From Kiritimatiellia bacterium (lineage in GTDB: Bacteria; Verrucomicrobiota; Kiritimatiellia; RFP12; UBA1067): 64,000 nucleotides of DNA. The notes below the pieces were generated by a model. The model was given only the letters and a program-made list of their open reading frames with translations, was not told the origin of the DNA and ran no database searches. Position numbers and translations under genes: made by a program. The DNA lies in assembly GCA_017514235.1 (NCBI GenBank), contig JAFWKK010000001.1, positions 1 to 64,000 on the forward strand, given 5' to 3'. Positions 15,596 through 23,842 of this stretch are shown one piece after another (the stretch's first letter is position 1; every line of letters begins with the position of its first letter).

Positions 15596-17302
15596 ATGAA
15601 GGATAAGTCAGCGATGAACGGATGCAATGGCGGCTGCGGCCTCAAGCTCCGCAGCAAGTGGGAGTTCGGCGAGGCGAGCGAATGCCGTCGCGGACTTCTT
15701 TGCGGAATGGGGATCTCGCCAGAAGAGCAGTCAAGGCCCCTCATAGGCGTCGTCAACTCGTGGAACGAGTACAACCCCGGCCACGTCCACCTGAAGGGAC
15801 TCGCCGAGCGCGTTAAGCAGGGCATCCGCGACGCGGGCGGATATCCCGTAGAGGTGATGACTACGGCCATCTGCGATGGCATGGTGCTGAAGGATCCGAA
15901 GTATATCGAGATTCCTTCGCGGAACTCCATCGCCGACCAGGTTGAGATCACCGTCGACGGCAACTTCTTCGACGGCATGGTGATGCTTTCCACCTGCGAC
16001 TCGATCGTGCCCGGGCATCTCATGGCCGCCGCGCGCCTTGACATCCCGACCGTGATCGTCACGGGCGGCTACATGCCGCTCGGCACGTTCCGTGGCAAGG
16101 AGGTGCTGCACATCCACGCGCAGGACAAGGTCGGCACGATGCAGGACGGCAAGATCGATCCTGACGAATACAATGGGCTCATCGAACACTCGTGGGGAAC
16201 TTGCGGCGGCTGCACTTCGATGACGACGGCGAATTCCATGTGCATGGTCGCGGAAGCGCTCGGCATGTCGCTGCCGTACAACTCAACGGTAAGCGCGGTG
16301 TCGTCCGAACTTGCCCTCATCGCCTACCGGGCTGGCGGGCGCGTGATGGACCTGTTGCGGAAGGGCATCACGGCCCGCAAGGTCATCACGCCGGCCGCGC
16401 TACGCAACGCGATAAAGATGGACATCGCCGTCGCTGCGTCCTCGAACCTTATCCTCCACATCCCCGCCATCGCGCACGAGGCCGGGTACGACGAGCCGTG
16501 GTGGAAGTATTTCGACGAGGCGTCGAACGACATTCCGCTCCTGTCGCATCTCGCGCCGAGCGGCCCGTACAACCTGCACGACCTCGACCTTGCTGGCGGT
16601 CTCCCTGCCGTGATGAAGGAGCTCCTTCCGAAGATCGACGGAGACGCGCTCACTGTCACAGGCAATACGATGGCGGAGAACGTCGAATCGGCGAAGGTCT
16701 ACAACCGCGACGTCATCCACACGCTCGAAGAGCCGGTAATGAAGAAACCCGGTATCGCCGTACTGTACGGCTCGCTCGCGCCAGAGGGGGCGATCATCAA
16801 GATCGCCGCCGTGCCGGACGCGCTCATGAACAAGTTCAGCGGCCCCGCGCGCGTCTTCAACACCCTCGACGAAGGACTGGAGGCTCTCCGCGCCGGAAAG
16901 GTCAAGCCCGGCGATGCGTGCGTCCTCCGCTTCCTCGGCCTAAAGGCCCGCTTTGGGACGACTGCGTTCATGTTCCAGGAGGAGCTGAAGGGCAGGCCGG
17001 AGCTGTACAACTCGTGCGCAGTCATCACCGACGGACGCTTCTCCGGCGGCACGTCCGGACTCTCCGTCGGCTATGTCTCGCCTGAGGCGGCGCTCTGCGG
17101 TCCGCTTGGGCTCGTCAAGGAAGACGACACCATCGAGATCGACATCCCGAACCGCCGCATAGACCTTATGATCGACGATACGGAGATGGCGAAACGCAAG
17201 GCGGCGTTCAGCTGGAAGTTCGACGAATCGAAGTATCCCCGTTTCCTGAACCTCTTCGTCAAGAACGTCGGCTCGATGGCGCACGGCGGGATTTGGGAAT
17301 AG
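15596..17302 (+). CDS. IlvD/Edd family dehydratase (dihydroxy-acid or sugar-acid dehydratase)
   Basis: This Fe-S dehydratase of about 568 aa has conserved family segments: NSWNEYNPGHVHL, CDSIVPGHLMAAARL (cluster Cys), GTCGGCTSMTTANSM (cluster Cys) and TDGRFSGGTSG. IlvD makes 2-oxo acids in branched-chain amino acid synthesis; close relatives dehydrate xylonate, arabinonate or phosphogluconate. The neighbours are an SDR and a flavoprotein rather than ilvB/C, so I favour a sugar-acid dehydratase, but IlvD activity cannot be excluded. The ATG at 15596 sits almost on top of its AAGGGG. The ATG at 15614, preceded by AAGGA, is an alternative start. Confidence 0.85.
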   Translation: MKDKSAMNGCNGGCGLKLRSKWEFGEASECRRGLLCGMGISPEEQSRPLIGVVNSWNEYNPGHVHLKGLAERVKQGIRDAGGYPVEVMTTAICDGMVLKDPKYIEIPSRNSIADQVEITVDGNFFDGMVMLSTCDSIVPGHLMAAARLDIPTVIVTGGYMPLGTFRGKEVLHIHAQDKVGTMQDGKIDPDEYNGLIEHSWGTCGGCTSMTTANSMCMVAEALGMSLPYNSTVSAVSSELALIAYRAGGRVMDLLRKGITARKVITPAALRNAIKMDIAVAASSNLILHIPAIAHEAGYDEPWWKYFDEASNDIPLLSHLAPSGPYNLHDLDLAGGLPAVMKELLPKIDGDALTVTGNTMAENVESAKVYNRDVIHTLEEPVMKKPGIAVLYGSLAPEGAIIKIAAVPDALMNKFSGPARVFNTLDEGLEALRAGKVKPGDACVLRFLGLKARFGTTAFMFQEELKGRPELYNSCAVITDGRFSGGTSGLSVGYVSPEAALCGPLGLVKEDDTIEIDIPNRRIDLMIDDTEMAKRKAAFSWKFDESKYPRFLNLFVKNVGSMAHGGIWE

Positions 17303-17357
17303 CGGCTGGTGGTTAGAGGGTGGTTGTTGGTTGGTGACCGGTGGGTGGAGCTCTGAC
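17303..17357. repeat. G/T-rich low-complexity intergenic stretch
   Basis: The + strand is dominated by irregular GGTGGTT / GTTGGTTGG units from 17305 to 17347. This differs from all other short gaps in the window. It contains several GG runs that could form a G-rich structure, and it ends with the GGTGGAG ribosome-binding site of the next gene. An A/C/T-rich patch of similar but complementary character lies inside the next gene (17786-17826). Confidence 0.45.
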
Positions 17358-18527
17358 ATGAAAGACGTGCTGGTGATCGGCGGCGGGCTTGCCGGATGGC
17401 GGGCGGCGGAAGCGGCGGTCAAGGCCGGCGCTTCCGTTGCGCTGGCCGCCAACGGAGCAGGCAACTCGCCCGACATACACGCACTCAACGTGCCGGTCCG
17501 CGATGATGACTCTGTGGAACGCTTCATGGACGACACCGTCAAGAGCGGACGCGGCGCGTGCGACCATGCGCTTGTCGAGACTCTGTGCCGCGGTTCGATC
17601 GCTCTCGCCGGCGAGTTCCCGTTCGACCGCAATCCCGACGGATCGTACAAGCTGCTCCAGCCGCTTGGCTGCAGCGTGCCGCGATGCGTTTCCATCGACC
17701 ACAAGATCGGCACGTGGGCGCTTACGAAGATCAAGCGCGAGCTGGCAGGTAAAGTCGATGTGATTCAGGGTCGCGTGACAAATCTGTTCTACAGCTCCCA
17801 ACCCTCAACTCTCAGCTTTCAACTTGGCGATAGAGACGCTGTTGGCGCTGCCAGAAGCGTCGTCATCGCCACAGGCGGCTGGTGCGGGAAGTACGCGTTC
17901 TCCGACAATCCGCCGGAGCTGCGCGGCGACGGCATCGACATGGCTGTCCGGCTCGGCGCTGCGACGCGCGACATGGATGCCGTGCAGTACGAGCCGACCG
18001 TTGCGCTCGCTCCTGAGAAGCTGCGCGGCATGCCCGTCATCACGACCATGCTTTACGACGGTGCGACGTTCCGCAACAGGGACGGCGAGGAGTTCCTTGC
18101 CGACAAGCACGCCAACAAGGACGAGATATCCCGCGCCATATTTGCGGAAGTCGAAGCGGGACGCGGCGTTGACGGCGGCGTCTGGCTCGACGCCACTGGT
18201 GTTCCGCATGAGATTCTCGAAACGACCTACATTGATACCGTGCGCCGCTATGCCGCAGCGGGCGTTGACATATCAAGCGAACCGATGCTGGTCGCGCCTG
18301 CGCCGCACACTTCGCTAGGCGGCCTTGTCATCGACACGCGTTGTCGCGTCCTTCGAGCCGACGGCTTTCCGATTCCCGGCCTTTTTGCCGCCGGAGAGGT
18401 GACCGGCGGCATCCACGGCAAGAACCGCATAGGCGGCAACGCAGGCACCGAGGTGCTCGTCTTTGGCCGAATCGCCGGCGAATCGTCGGCTGCGTACGCA
18501 AACGGAGCGAAACAATGTGCAGTATGA
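17358..18527 (+). CDS. FAD-dependent oxidoreductase, fumarate reductase/succinate dehydrogenase flavoprotein-like
   Basis: This 389-aa flavoprotein starts with the FAD-binding motif VLVIGGGLAGWRAA. Near the C terminus it has the signature FAAGEVTGGIHGKNRIGGNA typical of the FrdA/NadB/KstD superfamily. A second FAD segment, SVVIATGGWCGKYAFS, is at about 165-180. It lacks the long helical C-terminal domain of SdhA/FrdA, so it is a short, probably soluble member. Around 17786-17826 the composition becomes C/T/A-rich (residues YSSQPSTLSFQL), which looks like a small in-frame insertion. The role in this cluster (perhaps oxidising a sugar-acid product) is inferred from context. The ATG at 17358 follows GGTGGAG. 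Confidence 0.82.
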   Translation: MKDVLVIGGGLAGWRAAEAAVKAGASVALAANGAGNSPDIHALNVPVRDDDSVERFMDDTVKSGRGACDHALVETLCRGSIALAGEFPFDRNPDGSYKLLQPLGCSVPRCVSIDHKIGTWALTKIKRELAGKVDVIQGRVTNLFYSSQPSTLSFQLGDRDAVGAARSVVIATGGWCGKYAFSDNPPELRGDGIDMAVRLGAATRDMDAVQYEPTVALAPEKLRGMPVITTMLYDGATFRNRDGEEFLADKHANKDEISRAIFAEVEAGRGVDGGVWLDATGVPHEILETTYIDTVRRYAAAGVDISSEPMLVAPAPHTSLGGLVIDTRCRVLRADGFPIPGLFAAGEVTGGIHGKNRIGGNAGTEVLVFGRIAGESSAAYANGAKQCAV

Positions 18528-20017
18528 GAGTGACACGGCGGAGTTTCGTCGGGGCAAGCGTGGCGTTTGCCGGTGGATGTTGCGGTAGATTGACGCAGCC
18601 ACATGCGGATGTGTGTCCGTCCGCTCCACGCCTTAGGATCGGCATCCTCTCCGACATCCATGTCACTAGGCGCGAGAACGCCACGACGTTCGAGAAGGCG
18701 TTGCGATGGTTTTCTGAGCAAGGTGTTGACGGCGTTCTCATAACCGGAGACCTCGGCACGAAAGGCACGATAGACGAAATCGAGGTTGTAGCCGAGACTT
18801 GGTACAATGTGTTTCCGAACGACAGGGACGCCAACGGTCGGCACGTGGAACGACTGTTTCTCCTCGGCAATCACGATGTCGACGGGTTCGTCGGCAAGTC
18901 GTCGTGGCCGAAGGGGCAGATTCCTTCCCGTGAAGTTGCTGAAAAGACGTGCCTGGCGTTTCATCGCGAAAAGACATGGAAGAGGCTTTTCAACGAGGAA
19001 TATCGCCAGATTGTCGTCAAGCAGGTGAAGGGGTACACTTTCGTGCTGAACAGCTGGCATTCCCGAGCGCTGAAGGAGAAGGACGGACTGGAGGATTTCT
19101 GGAAGGTTTTCGCTCCGACGATCAACCCGGACATGCCGTTCTTCTACTGCCAGCACCCTCACCCGAAGGATACGTGCTCGGCCGGCTATCTGCTTGGCGG
19201 AGCCTTCTGGCACGGCGGCTGGGATGACGGAATCTCGACGAGGCTTCTTTCCGAGCACCGGAACTGCATCGCGCTTTCGGGGCACTCACATTATCCGATA
19301 GACGACGAACGAGCCATCTGGCAGGGCGCTTTCACGAGCGTCAATTGTGGCTGCGCAAGAGGATTTGCGTTCACGTTCCCCGGGCGGGAGAACGGACATG
19401 CCGTATCGGACATGAAGGCTGGCACGACGTTCCAGATGCCGCCGATCGACATCAAGCGCATCAGGCAGGGAATGCTCATGGAGGTGTTCGGCGACAGCAT
19501 CGTGTTCCACCGTCGCGAGTTTGTCTATGACCAGTCGCTTGGCCCGGACTGGGTGGTTCCGCTCGGGAAAGGCGCGGCGCGCCCGTATGAATTCGAACCG
19601 CGCCGCCGCGCATCGCGTCCGCCACAGTTCATCGAAGGGTCGTCCGTCGCAGTCGCGGAGCGGCCTGGCGGCAAGAACCGCAAAGGCGAGCCGTGCGAGC
19701 AGGTAGTCGTGACGGTCCCGTCAGCACGAGGAGGGCGCGTGTTCGACTACGAAGTGTCTGCCGAGGTGCGCATAGCGGACTTCACGCGCACGGTCGCGTC
19801 GAAGCGTGTATTTTCGCCAGACGCGTTTCTCGGTGCGGCCCAGGACGGCGGCAAGGTGACGTGCGTTTTCGCGAAGAGCGAGCTGCCGAAGGCACGTGAC
19901 ATCCGCTTCACGGTTCGCCCGTTCAACTGCTGGGGCAAGGGCGGCGAGCCAATAGCCTCGAAATGGCAGATTCTGTCGTCGGACAAGAGGGGTCATCTGC
20001 CGGCGGCGTCTGTCTGA
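18515..20017 (+). CDS. Exported calcineurin-like metallophosphatase with C-terminal domain
   Basis: This 500-aa protein begins with a signal carrying the twin-arginine motif TRRSFVGA, a hydrophobic core and a Cys pair (GGCCG), so it may be a Tat substrate and possibly a lipoprotein. The phosphoesterase motifs are GILSDIHV, ITGDLG, LLGNHDVDG, CQHPHP and LSGHSHYPI. The last 150 residues form a separate beta-rich region. The ATG at 18515 has GGAG seven bases upstream and overlaps the end of the flavoprotein gene by 13 bases, indicating cotranscription. Another ATG (18524) is close behind. The substrate is unknown. Confidence 0.85.
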   Translation: MCSMRVTRRSFVGASVAFAGGCCGRLTQPHADVCPSAPRLRIGILSDIHVTRRENATTFEKALRWFSEQGVDGVLITGDLGTKGTIDEIEVVAETWYNVFPNDRDANGRHVERLFLLGNHDVDGFVGKSSWPKGQIPSREVAEKTCLAFHREKTWKRLFNEEYRQIVVKQVKGYTFVLNSWHSRALKEKDGLEDFWKVFAPTINPDMPFFYCQHPHPKDTCSAGYLLGGAFWHGGWDDGISTRLLSEHRNCIALSGHSHYPIDDERAIWQGAFTSVNCGCARGFAFTFPGRENGHAVSDMKAGTTFQMPPIDIKRIRQGMLMEVFGDSIVFHRREFVYDQSLGPDWVVPLGKGAARPYEFEPRRRASRPPQFIEGSSVAVAERPGGKNRKGEPCEQVVVTVPSARGGRVFDYEVSAEVRIADFTRTVASKRVFSPDAFLGAAQDGGKVTCVFAKSELPKARDIRFTVRPFNCWGKGGEPIASKWQILSSDKRGHLPAASV

Positions 20018-20023
20018 ACAAGA

Positions 20024-20045
20024 TCAGGCTTGCGGTTTAGCCTGA
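20024..20045 (+). terminator. Possible terminator hairpin after the metallophosphatase
   Basis: TCAGGCT (20024-20030) and AGCCTGA (20039-20045) form a 7-bp stem with an 8-base loop just after the stop codon. There is no T-run, so termination here would be weak or factor-dependent. Confidence 0.4.
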
Positions 20046-20188
20046 CGCCTCTGCGTGAAATAAGAATGTGCCAAAAGGTGACATGGCCGGAAACGGTTTA
20101 TATGCGCTTGATCCTGCTGAGGCGGGCGCTGGCAGATTGCCCCCCCCGGTTCGGTTTTCGACACCCCCTTGCGCGGCAGAAGAATTTT

Positions 20189-20197
20189 TGATATACT
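20189..20197 (+). promoter_or_regulatory. Extended -10 promoter of the S10-spc operon
   Basis: TGATATACT lies in the only AT-rich patch upstream of rpsJ. Initiation near 20204 gives a leader of about 240 bases. Confidence 0.65.
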
Positions 20198-20272
20198 TTA
20201 CACATTCTTCGCAAGAGAAGATGGTCGCGATACGGGCGAGTAGATCCCGTCGCGTCGTGGCCGCAGGGCAGC

Positions 20273-20309
20273 GCCCGCGGTCATGGTGTGATCGCGGGCA
20301 GCTTTTTTT
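20273..20309 (+). terminator. Attenuator-like terminator in the S10 operon leader
   Basis: A 7-bp stem GCCCGCG (20273-20279) with CGCGGGC (20293-20299) is followed by AGC and seven T residues (20303-20309). It lies inside the leader, between the promoter and rpsJ, so it is placed to attenuate the operon. In E. coli, L4 represses its own operon through the S10 leader; a similar role here is an inference. Confidence 0.65.
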
Positions 20310-20441
20310 ACGGGGATGCTGCGAGGGGACACAACCGCGCGCGGAGCGCCTTCCGAAGGGCTTCCGGCGGCAACTCCGGGTGGAGCCCGCCGAGGGTGCG
20401 GTCGTCGAGTCGCAGGGTACGAGAAATAAGGAAAGAACAAG

Positions 20442-20750
20442 ATGCAACAGCAGAGAGTGCGCATCCGCCTGCAGGCATACGACCATCGTGTGCTTGACCA
20501 GGCCGTCGGTGGGATCATCGACACGGCCAGGGGAACGGGTGCGCAGGTTGTGGGGCCGATTCCGCTGCCGACGCGCGTCGAGCGGTACACGGTCAACCGT
20601 TCGCCCAACGTCGACAAGAAGTCGATGGATCAGTTCGAGATGCGCACGCACAAGCGGCTTCTCGACATCGTGAACCCGACGGCGCAGACTATCGACGAGC
20701 TGAAGAAGCTCAACCTGCCGGCGGGCGTGGACATCACCATCAAGGTCTGA
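20442..20750 (+). CDS. rpsJ: 30S ribosomal protein S10
   Basis: This 102-aa protein of the 30S head matches S10 along its length ([50 protein letters not shown]). S10 also acts with NusB in transcription antitermination, which matters here because a terminator hairpin precedes the gene. AAGGAAAG lies upstream of the ATG. It is the first gene of a single long ribosomal operon. Confidence 0.98.
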   Translation: MQQQRVRIRLQAYDHRVLDQAVGGIIDTARGTGAQVVGPIPLPTRVERYTVNRSPNVDKKSMDQFEMRTHKRLLDIVNPTAQTIDELKKLNLPAGVDITIKV

Positions 20751-20762
20751 CGGGAGGGTGTC

Positions 20763-21431
20763 ATGGAAGGTTTGATCGGCAAAAAGATCGGCATGACCCA
20801 GGTGTTCGACGCTGAGGGCCGTCGCATGTGCGTGACGGTGCTCGAGGTCGGTCCCTGTCCGGTCGTGCAGCTTAAGACTCTCGAGCGCGACGGGTACGTT
20901 GCGGCTCAGCTCGGTTTCGGCGAGCAGAAGGCGAAGCGACTGACCAAGGCTGTCTGCGGCCACCAGGAGAAGACCGGCGGGCTGAAGGACAAGAAGGTGC
21001 GTGTGCTGCGCGAGTTCGCGCCTGACGCCGGCGAGGAGGTCAAGGTAGGCGACGTGCTTACGGTGGCTAACTTCGAGGGCGTCAAGTTCGTCGACGTGAC
21101 GGGCGTGACGAAGGGCAAGGGTTTTGCCGGCGTCTTGAAGCGCTACAACTTCGCTGGCGGCAACATGACGCACGGCGGCCACTCTAAGCGCCGCACGGGC
21201 GGCCTTGCCGCGCGCGACCTGCCGGGTTGGATCGAGAAGGGCAAGAAGATGCCCGGCCACATGGGTGCGGTCAACCGCAAGGCTGTCAACCTCGAGGTGG
21301 TGCAGGTCCGTCCGGACGACAACGCCCTGCTGGTGAAGGGTTCGGTTCCCGGCGCCCGCAACGGCATCGTGTTCGTCCGCAAGTCCCTCAAGAACAACGT
21401 GATCGCCGCGAAGGCGAAGAAGGGGGCGTAA
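20763..21431 (+). CDS. rplC: 50S ribosomal protein L3
   Basis: L3 binds 23S rRNA near the peptidyl-transferase centre and starts 50S assembly. The 222-aa protein has the expected [12 protein letters not shown] start, [14 protein letters not shown], the central loop [11 protein letters not shown] and [10 protein letters not shown]. It is 12 bases from rpsJ, with GGGAGG before the ATG. Confidence 0.98.
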   Translation: MEGLIGKKIGMTQVFDAEGRRMCVTVLEVGPCPVVQLKTLERDGYVAAQLGFGEQKAKRLTKAVCGHQEKTGGLKDKKVRVLREFAPDAGEEVKVGDVLTVANFEGVKFVDVTGVTKGKGFAGVLKRYNFAGGNMTHGGHSKRRTGGLAARDLPGWIEKGKKMPGHMGAVNRKAVNLEVVQVRPDDNALLVKGSVPGARNGIVFVRKSLKNNVIAAKAKKGA

Positions 21432-21437
21432 GTAGCC

Positions 21438-22031
21438 ATGAAGAAGATCGAGACAGTCTTCGACAAGTCTGCGCTGACGCTCGACAGGGGCGCGCAGGCG
21501 GTCAAGGACGTGGTGACGGCGATCCGCAATGCGCGGCGCGCGGGCACGGCGTCAACCAAGAGCAAGGGCGAGGTCGCGGGTTCGAACAAGAAGCCTTGGA
21601 AGCAGAAGGGCACGGGCAATGCCCGCGCCGGCTTCCGCCAGTCGCCGGTGTGGCGTGGCGGCGGCGTGGCGCACGGGCCGCATCCGCGCTCGTTCGCGCA
21701 GAAGGTGAACAAGAAAGTTGTGGCGCTGGCATTCGCGAGGGCGGTTTCCGACCGTCTTGCGGAGGGCGATGTGATTGTCGTGGACAAGTTCGAGTTCGAG
21801 GCGCCGAAGACGCGGCTGATGGCGAAGTTCCTGAAGGAGCTAGGCGTCGACCGCACGGCGGTGATCGTGCAGCGCGACGTCGACGAGACGGTGTTCCTCA
21901 CGATGCGCAACCTTCCGGGCATCGACTATTCCACGGCCGGATCGCTTGACGTGTACACGGTTCTCGCGAACCGCAAGCTGGTCTGCGACAAGGACGGTTT
22001 CGACGCGCTCTTGGCGCGCATCACGAAGTGA
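21438..22031 (+). CDS. rplD: 50S ribosomal protein L4
   Basis: The 197-aa L4 has its exit-tunnel loop visible as KPWKQKGTGNARAGFRQSP followed by WRGGGVAHGPHPRS. In some bacteria L4 also represses the S10 operon through the leader; the attenuator-like hairpin at 20273-20309 makes that plausible here. The gene begins 6 bases after rplC. Confidence 0.98.
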   Translation: MKKIETVFDKSALTLDRGAQAVKDVVTAIRNARRAGTASTKSKGEVAGSNKKPWKQKGTGNARAGFRQSPVWRGGGVAHGPHPRSFAQKVNKKVVALAFARAVSDRLAEGDVIVVDKFEFEAPKTRLMAKFLKELGVDRTAVIVQRDVDETVFLTMRNLPGIDYSTAGSLDVYTVLANRKLVCDKDGFDALLARITK

Positions 22032-22044
22032 AGGAGCATGCGTC

Positions 22045-22347
22045 ATGACTAAGGCAGAACTCAAGGCCAAGACCGAGGGCGTCATTCTCGACGTGCTGAT
22101 CACAGAGAAGGGCTCCCGCATGTCTGCGGAGGGCCGCTACCTGCTGGAGGTCGCGCCCGACGCCCGCAAGCCGCAGATCGCGGCGGCAGCGGAGAAGGCG
22201 TTCGGCGTGCATGTGCTTGCCGTGCGCACGGCGAACATGAAGGGCGGCCTTCGCTTCGTCCGCGGCACGCGTCGTCAGGTGCGCGAGACCACCTGGAAGA
22301 AGGCGATCGTCACCGTCAAGGAGGGCGAGCGCATCGAGCTCGCATAA
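22045..22347 (+). CDS. rplW: 50S ribosomal protein L23
   Basis: This 100-aa protein at the tunnel exit is the docking site for trigger factor and SRP. L23 features are visible: VLITEKGS near the start, a central alpha-beta region (AAEKAFGVHVLAVRTANMKG), and a basic loop ending in WKKAIVTVKEGE. The start at 22045 follows GGAG and a 13-base gap after rplD. Confidence 0.96.
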   Translation: MTKAELKAKTEGVILDVLITEKGSRMSAEGRYLLEVAPDARKPQIAAAAEKAFGVHVLAVRTANMKGGLRFVRGTRRQVRETTWKKAIVTVKEGERIELA

Positions 22348-22365
22348 AGAGGGAGACCGACCAAT

Positions 22366-23190
22366 ATGGCACTTAAGACCTACAAGCCCCGTTCGAGCGG
22401 CATCCGCTTCCGCGAGTCCGCTACGTTCGAGGAGATCACCGAGAAGCGTCCGGTGAAATCGCTTACGAAGGCGCTCCGCAAGAAGGCGGGCCGCAACAAC
22501 CAGGGGCGCATCACGGTCCGCCACAGGGGCGGCGGCGCGAAGCAGCGCATCAGGATAGTCGACTTCAAGCGCCGCAAGTTCGGCGTCGAGGCGACGGTGA
22601 AGGACATCGCGTACGATCCCACGCGCAGCGCGTACCTGGCGCTCGTGGAGTACGCAGACGGCGTGAAGAGCTACATTCTCGCTCCCGACGGCCTGAAGCG
22701 GGGCATGAAGGTGATGAGCGGCCCGAAGGCCGAGGCGACGCTGGGCAACTGCCTGCCGCTGTCTCAGATTCCACTCGGGCTGGTGGTTCATGCGGTTGAG
22801 CTCGTGCCCGGGCAGGGAGCGAAGGTTTGCCGGTCGGCCGGCAACTCCTGCCAGGTGATGGCGCGTGACGGTGGCCGCGTGACGCTCAAGATGCCGTCCG
22901 GCGAAATCCGCATATTTGACGGACGTTGCCTTGCTTGCGTTGGCTCCGTCGGCAACAAGGACTGGGGTTCGATCAAGCTTGGCACGGCCGGTCGCAAGCG
23001 CCACCTGGGCATTCGTCCGACTGTGCGCGGCGTCGCCATGAACCCTGTCGACCACCCGATGGGCGGCGGCGAGGGCCGCACGTCCGGCGGTTCGCACCCG
23101 TGTTCGCCGTGGGGCAAGCTCGCGAAGGGCGGCAAGACGCGCGCGAAGCGGAAGGCCTCGAACAAGGTGATCGTCAAGAGGAGGAAATAA
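22366..23190 (+). CDS. rplB: 50S ribosomal protein L2
   Basis: The 274-aa L2 is needed for subunit joining and peptidyl transfer. Hallmark segments are GRNNQGRITVRHRGGGAKQ near the N terminus and MNPVDHPMGGGEG with its conserved His, then GKTRAKRKASNK at the C terminus. It is 18 bases after rplW with a GAGGGAG site. Confidence 0.99.
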   Translation: MALKTYKPRSSGIRFRESATFEEITEKRPVKSLTKALRKKAGRNNQGRITVRHRGGGAKQRIRIVDFKRRKFGVEATVKDIAYDPTRSAYLALVEYADGVKSYILAPDGLKRGMKVMSGPKAEATLGNCLPLSQIPLGLVVHAVELVPGQGAKVCRSAGNSCQVMARDGGRVTLKMPSGEIRIFDGRCLACVGSVGNKDWGSIKLGTAGRKRHLGIRPTVRGVAMNPVDHPMGGGEGRTSGGSHPCSPWGKLAKGGKTRAKRKASNKVIVKRRK

Positions 23191-23193
23191 TCC

Positions 23194-23472
23194 ATGGCAC
23201 GTTCTCTCAAGAAGGGCCCTTATGTCGAGGAAAGCCTCCTCCGCAGGGTCGAGAAGATGAAAGCGAGCGGCAAGAAGCAGCCGATCAAGACGTGGAGCCG
23301 CCGGTCGATGGTGATTCCTGACTTTGTCGGCCTCACGTTTGCGATCCATAACGGCCGGCAGCACATGCCGATCTTCATCACGGAAAACATGGTCGGCCAC
23401 CGGCTCGGCGAGTTCGCCCCGACGCGCACGTTCAAGTCGCACGGCAACAGCGTGGCGAAGGCCGAGAAGTAA
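23194..23472 (+). CDS. rpsS: 30S ribosomal protein S19
   Basis: The 92-aa S19 forms a complex with S13 in the 30S head. It begins [18 protein letters not shown] and contains [18 protein letters not shown] and the conserved [15 protein letters not shown]. It starts 3 bases after rplB. Confidence 0.98.
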   Translation: MARSLKKGPYVEESLLRRVEKMKASGKKQPIKTWSRRSMVIPDFVGLTFAIHNGRQHMPIFITENMVGHRLGEFAPTRTFKSHGNSVAKAEK

Positions 23473-23482
23473 GGAGTAGACA

Positions 23483-23842
23483 ATGGAAGTCATCGCCATT
23501 ACCCGCAATGCGCGCATGTCGGCCTTCAAGGGCCGGCCGCTCTGCCGCGCGTGCCAGGGCCTCGCGGCCTCCGAGGCGCTGAAGGTCGTCGAGTTCTCGC
23601 CGAAGAAGGCGGCCGAAATCATCCGCAAGACGCTTAAGAGCGCCATGGCGAATGCCGCGAACAACAACGGCGTCGCCGACGCTGGTGCGCTTACCGTGAA
23701 GCTGTGTGTGCTCGACGAGTCGGTGCGGATGCGCCGCTACTGGCCGACGGCCCGCGGCTCCGCGCATCCGATCGCCCGCCGCATGTGCCACTGCAAGGTC
23801 GTTCTTACGGACGAGAAGAAGGTCAAGAAGGAGAAGAAATAA
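23483..23842 (+). CDS. rplV: 50S ribosomal protein L22
   Basis: The 119-aa L22 lines the polypeptide exit tunnel. The long beta-hairpin is recognisable (DESVRMRRYWPTARGSAHPI), followed by RRMCHCKVVLTDEKK. The stop codon overlaps the rpsC ATG by one base (TAATG). Confidence 0.95.
   Translation: MEVIAITRNARMSAFKGRPLCRACQGLAASEALKVVEFSPKKAAEIIRKTLKSAMANAANNNGVADAGALTVKLCVLDESVRMRRYWPTARGSAHPIARRMCHCKVVLTDEKKVKKEKK

Larger units (their letters stand above)
20046..20441 (+). other. Long untranslated region upstream of the ribosomal operon
   Basis: No gene is visible in the roughly 400 bases before rpsJ. The region contains an 8-base C-run near 20139, an AT-rich promoter, and about 240 bases of mRNA leader with a terminator-like hairpin. 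The stretch 20310-20430 is GC-rich and could form further stems. Confidence 0.6.

Noticed and set aside
17331-17357. Upstream GTG start for the flavoprotein
   Set aside because: It would add a low-complexity leader before the FAD-binding strand; the ATG at 17358 has GGTGGAG at good spacing.
20131-20145. C-run upstream of the ribosomal operon as a second phase-variable tract
   Set aside because: Only about 8 bases long and upstream of the promoter, not placed to alter translation.
22021-23667. 548-codon minus-strand frame opposite ribosomal genes
   Set aside because: Lies across rplW-rplB-rpsS-rplV, which are certain genes; composition is typical of an antisense shadow.
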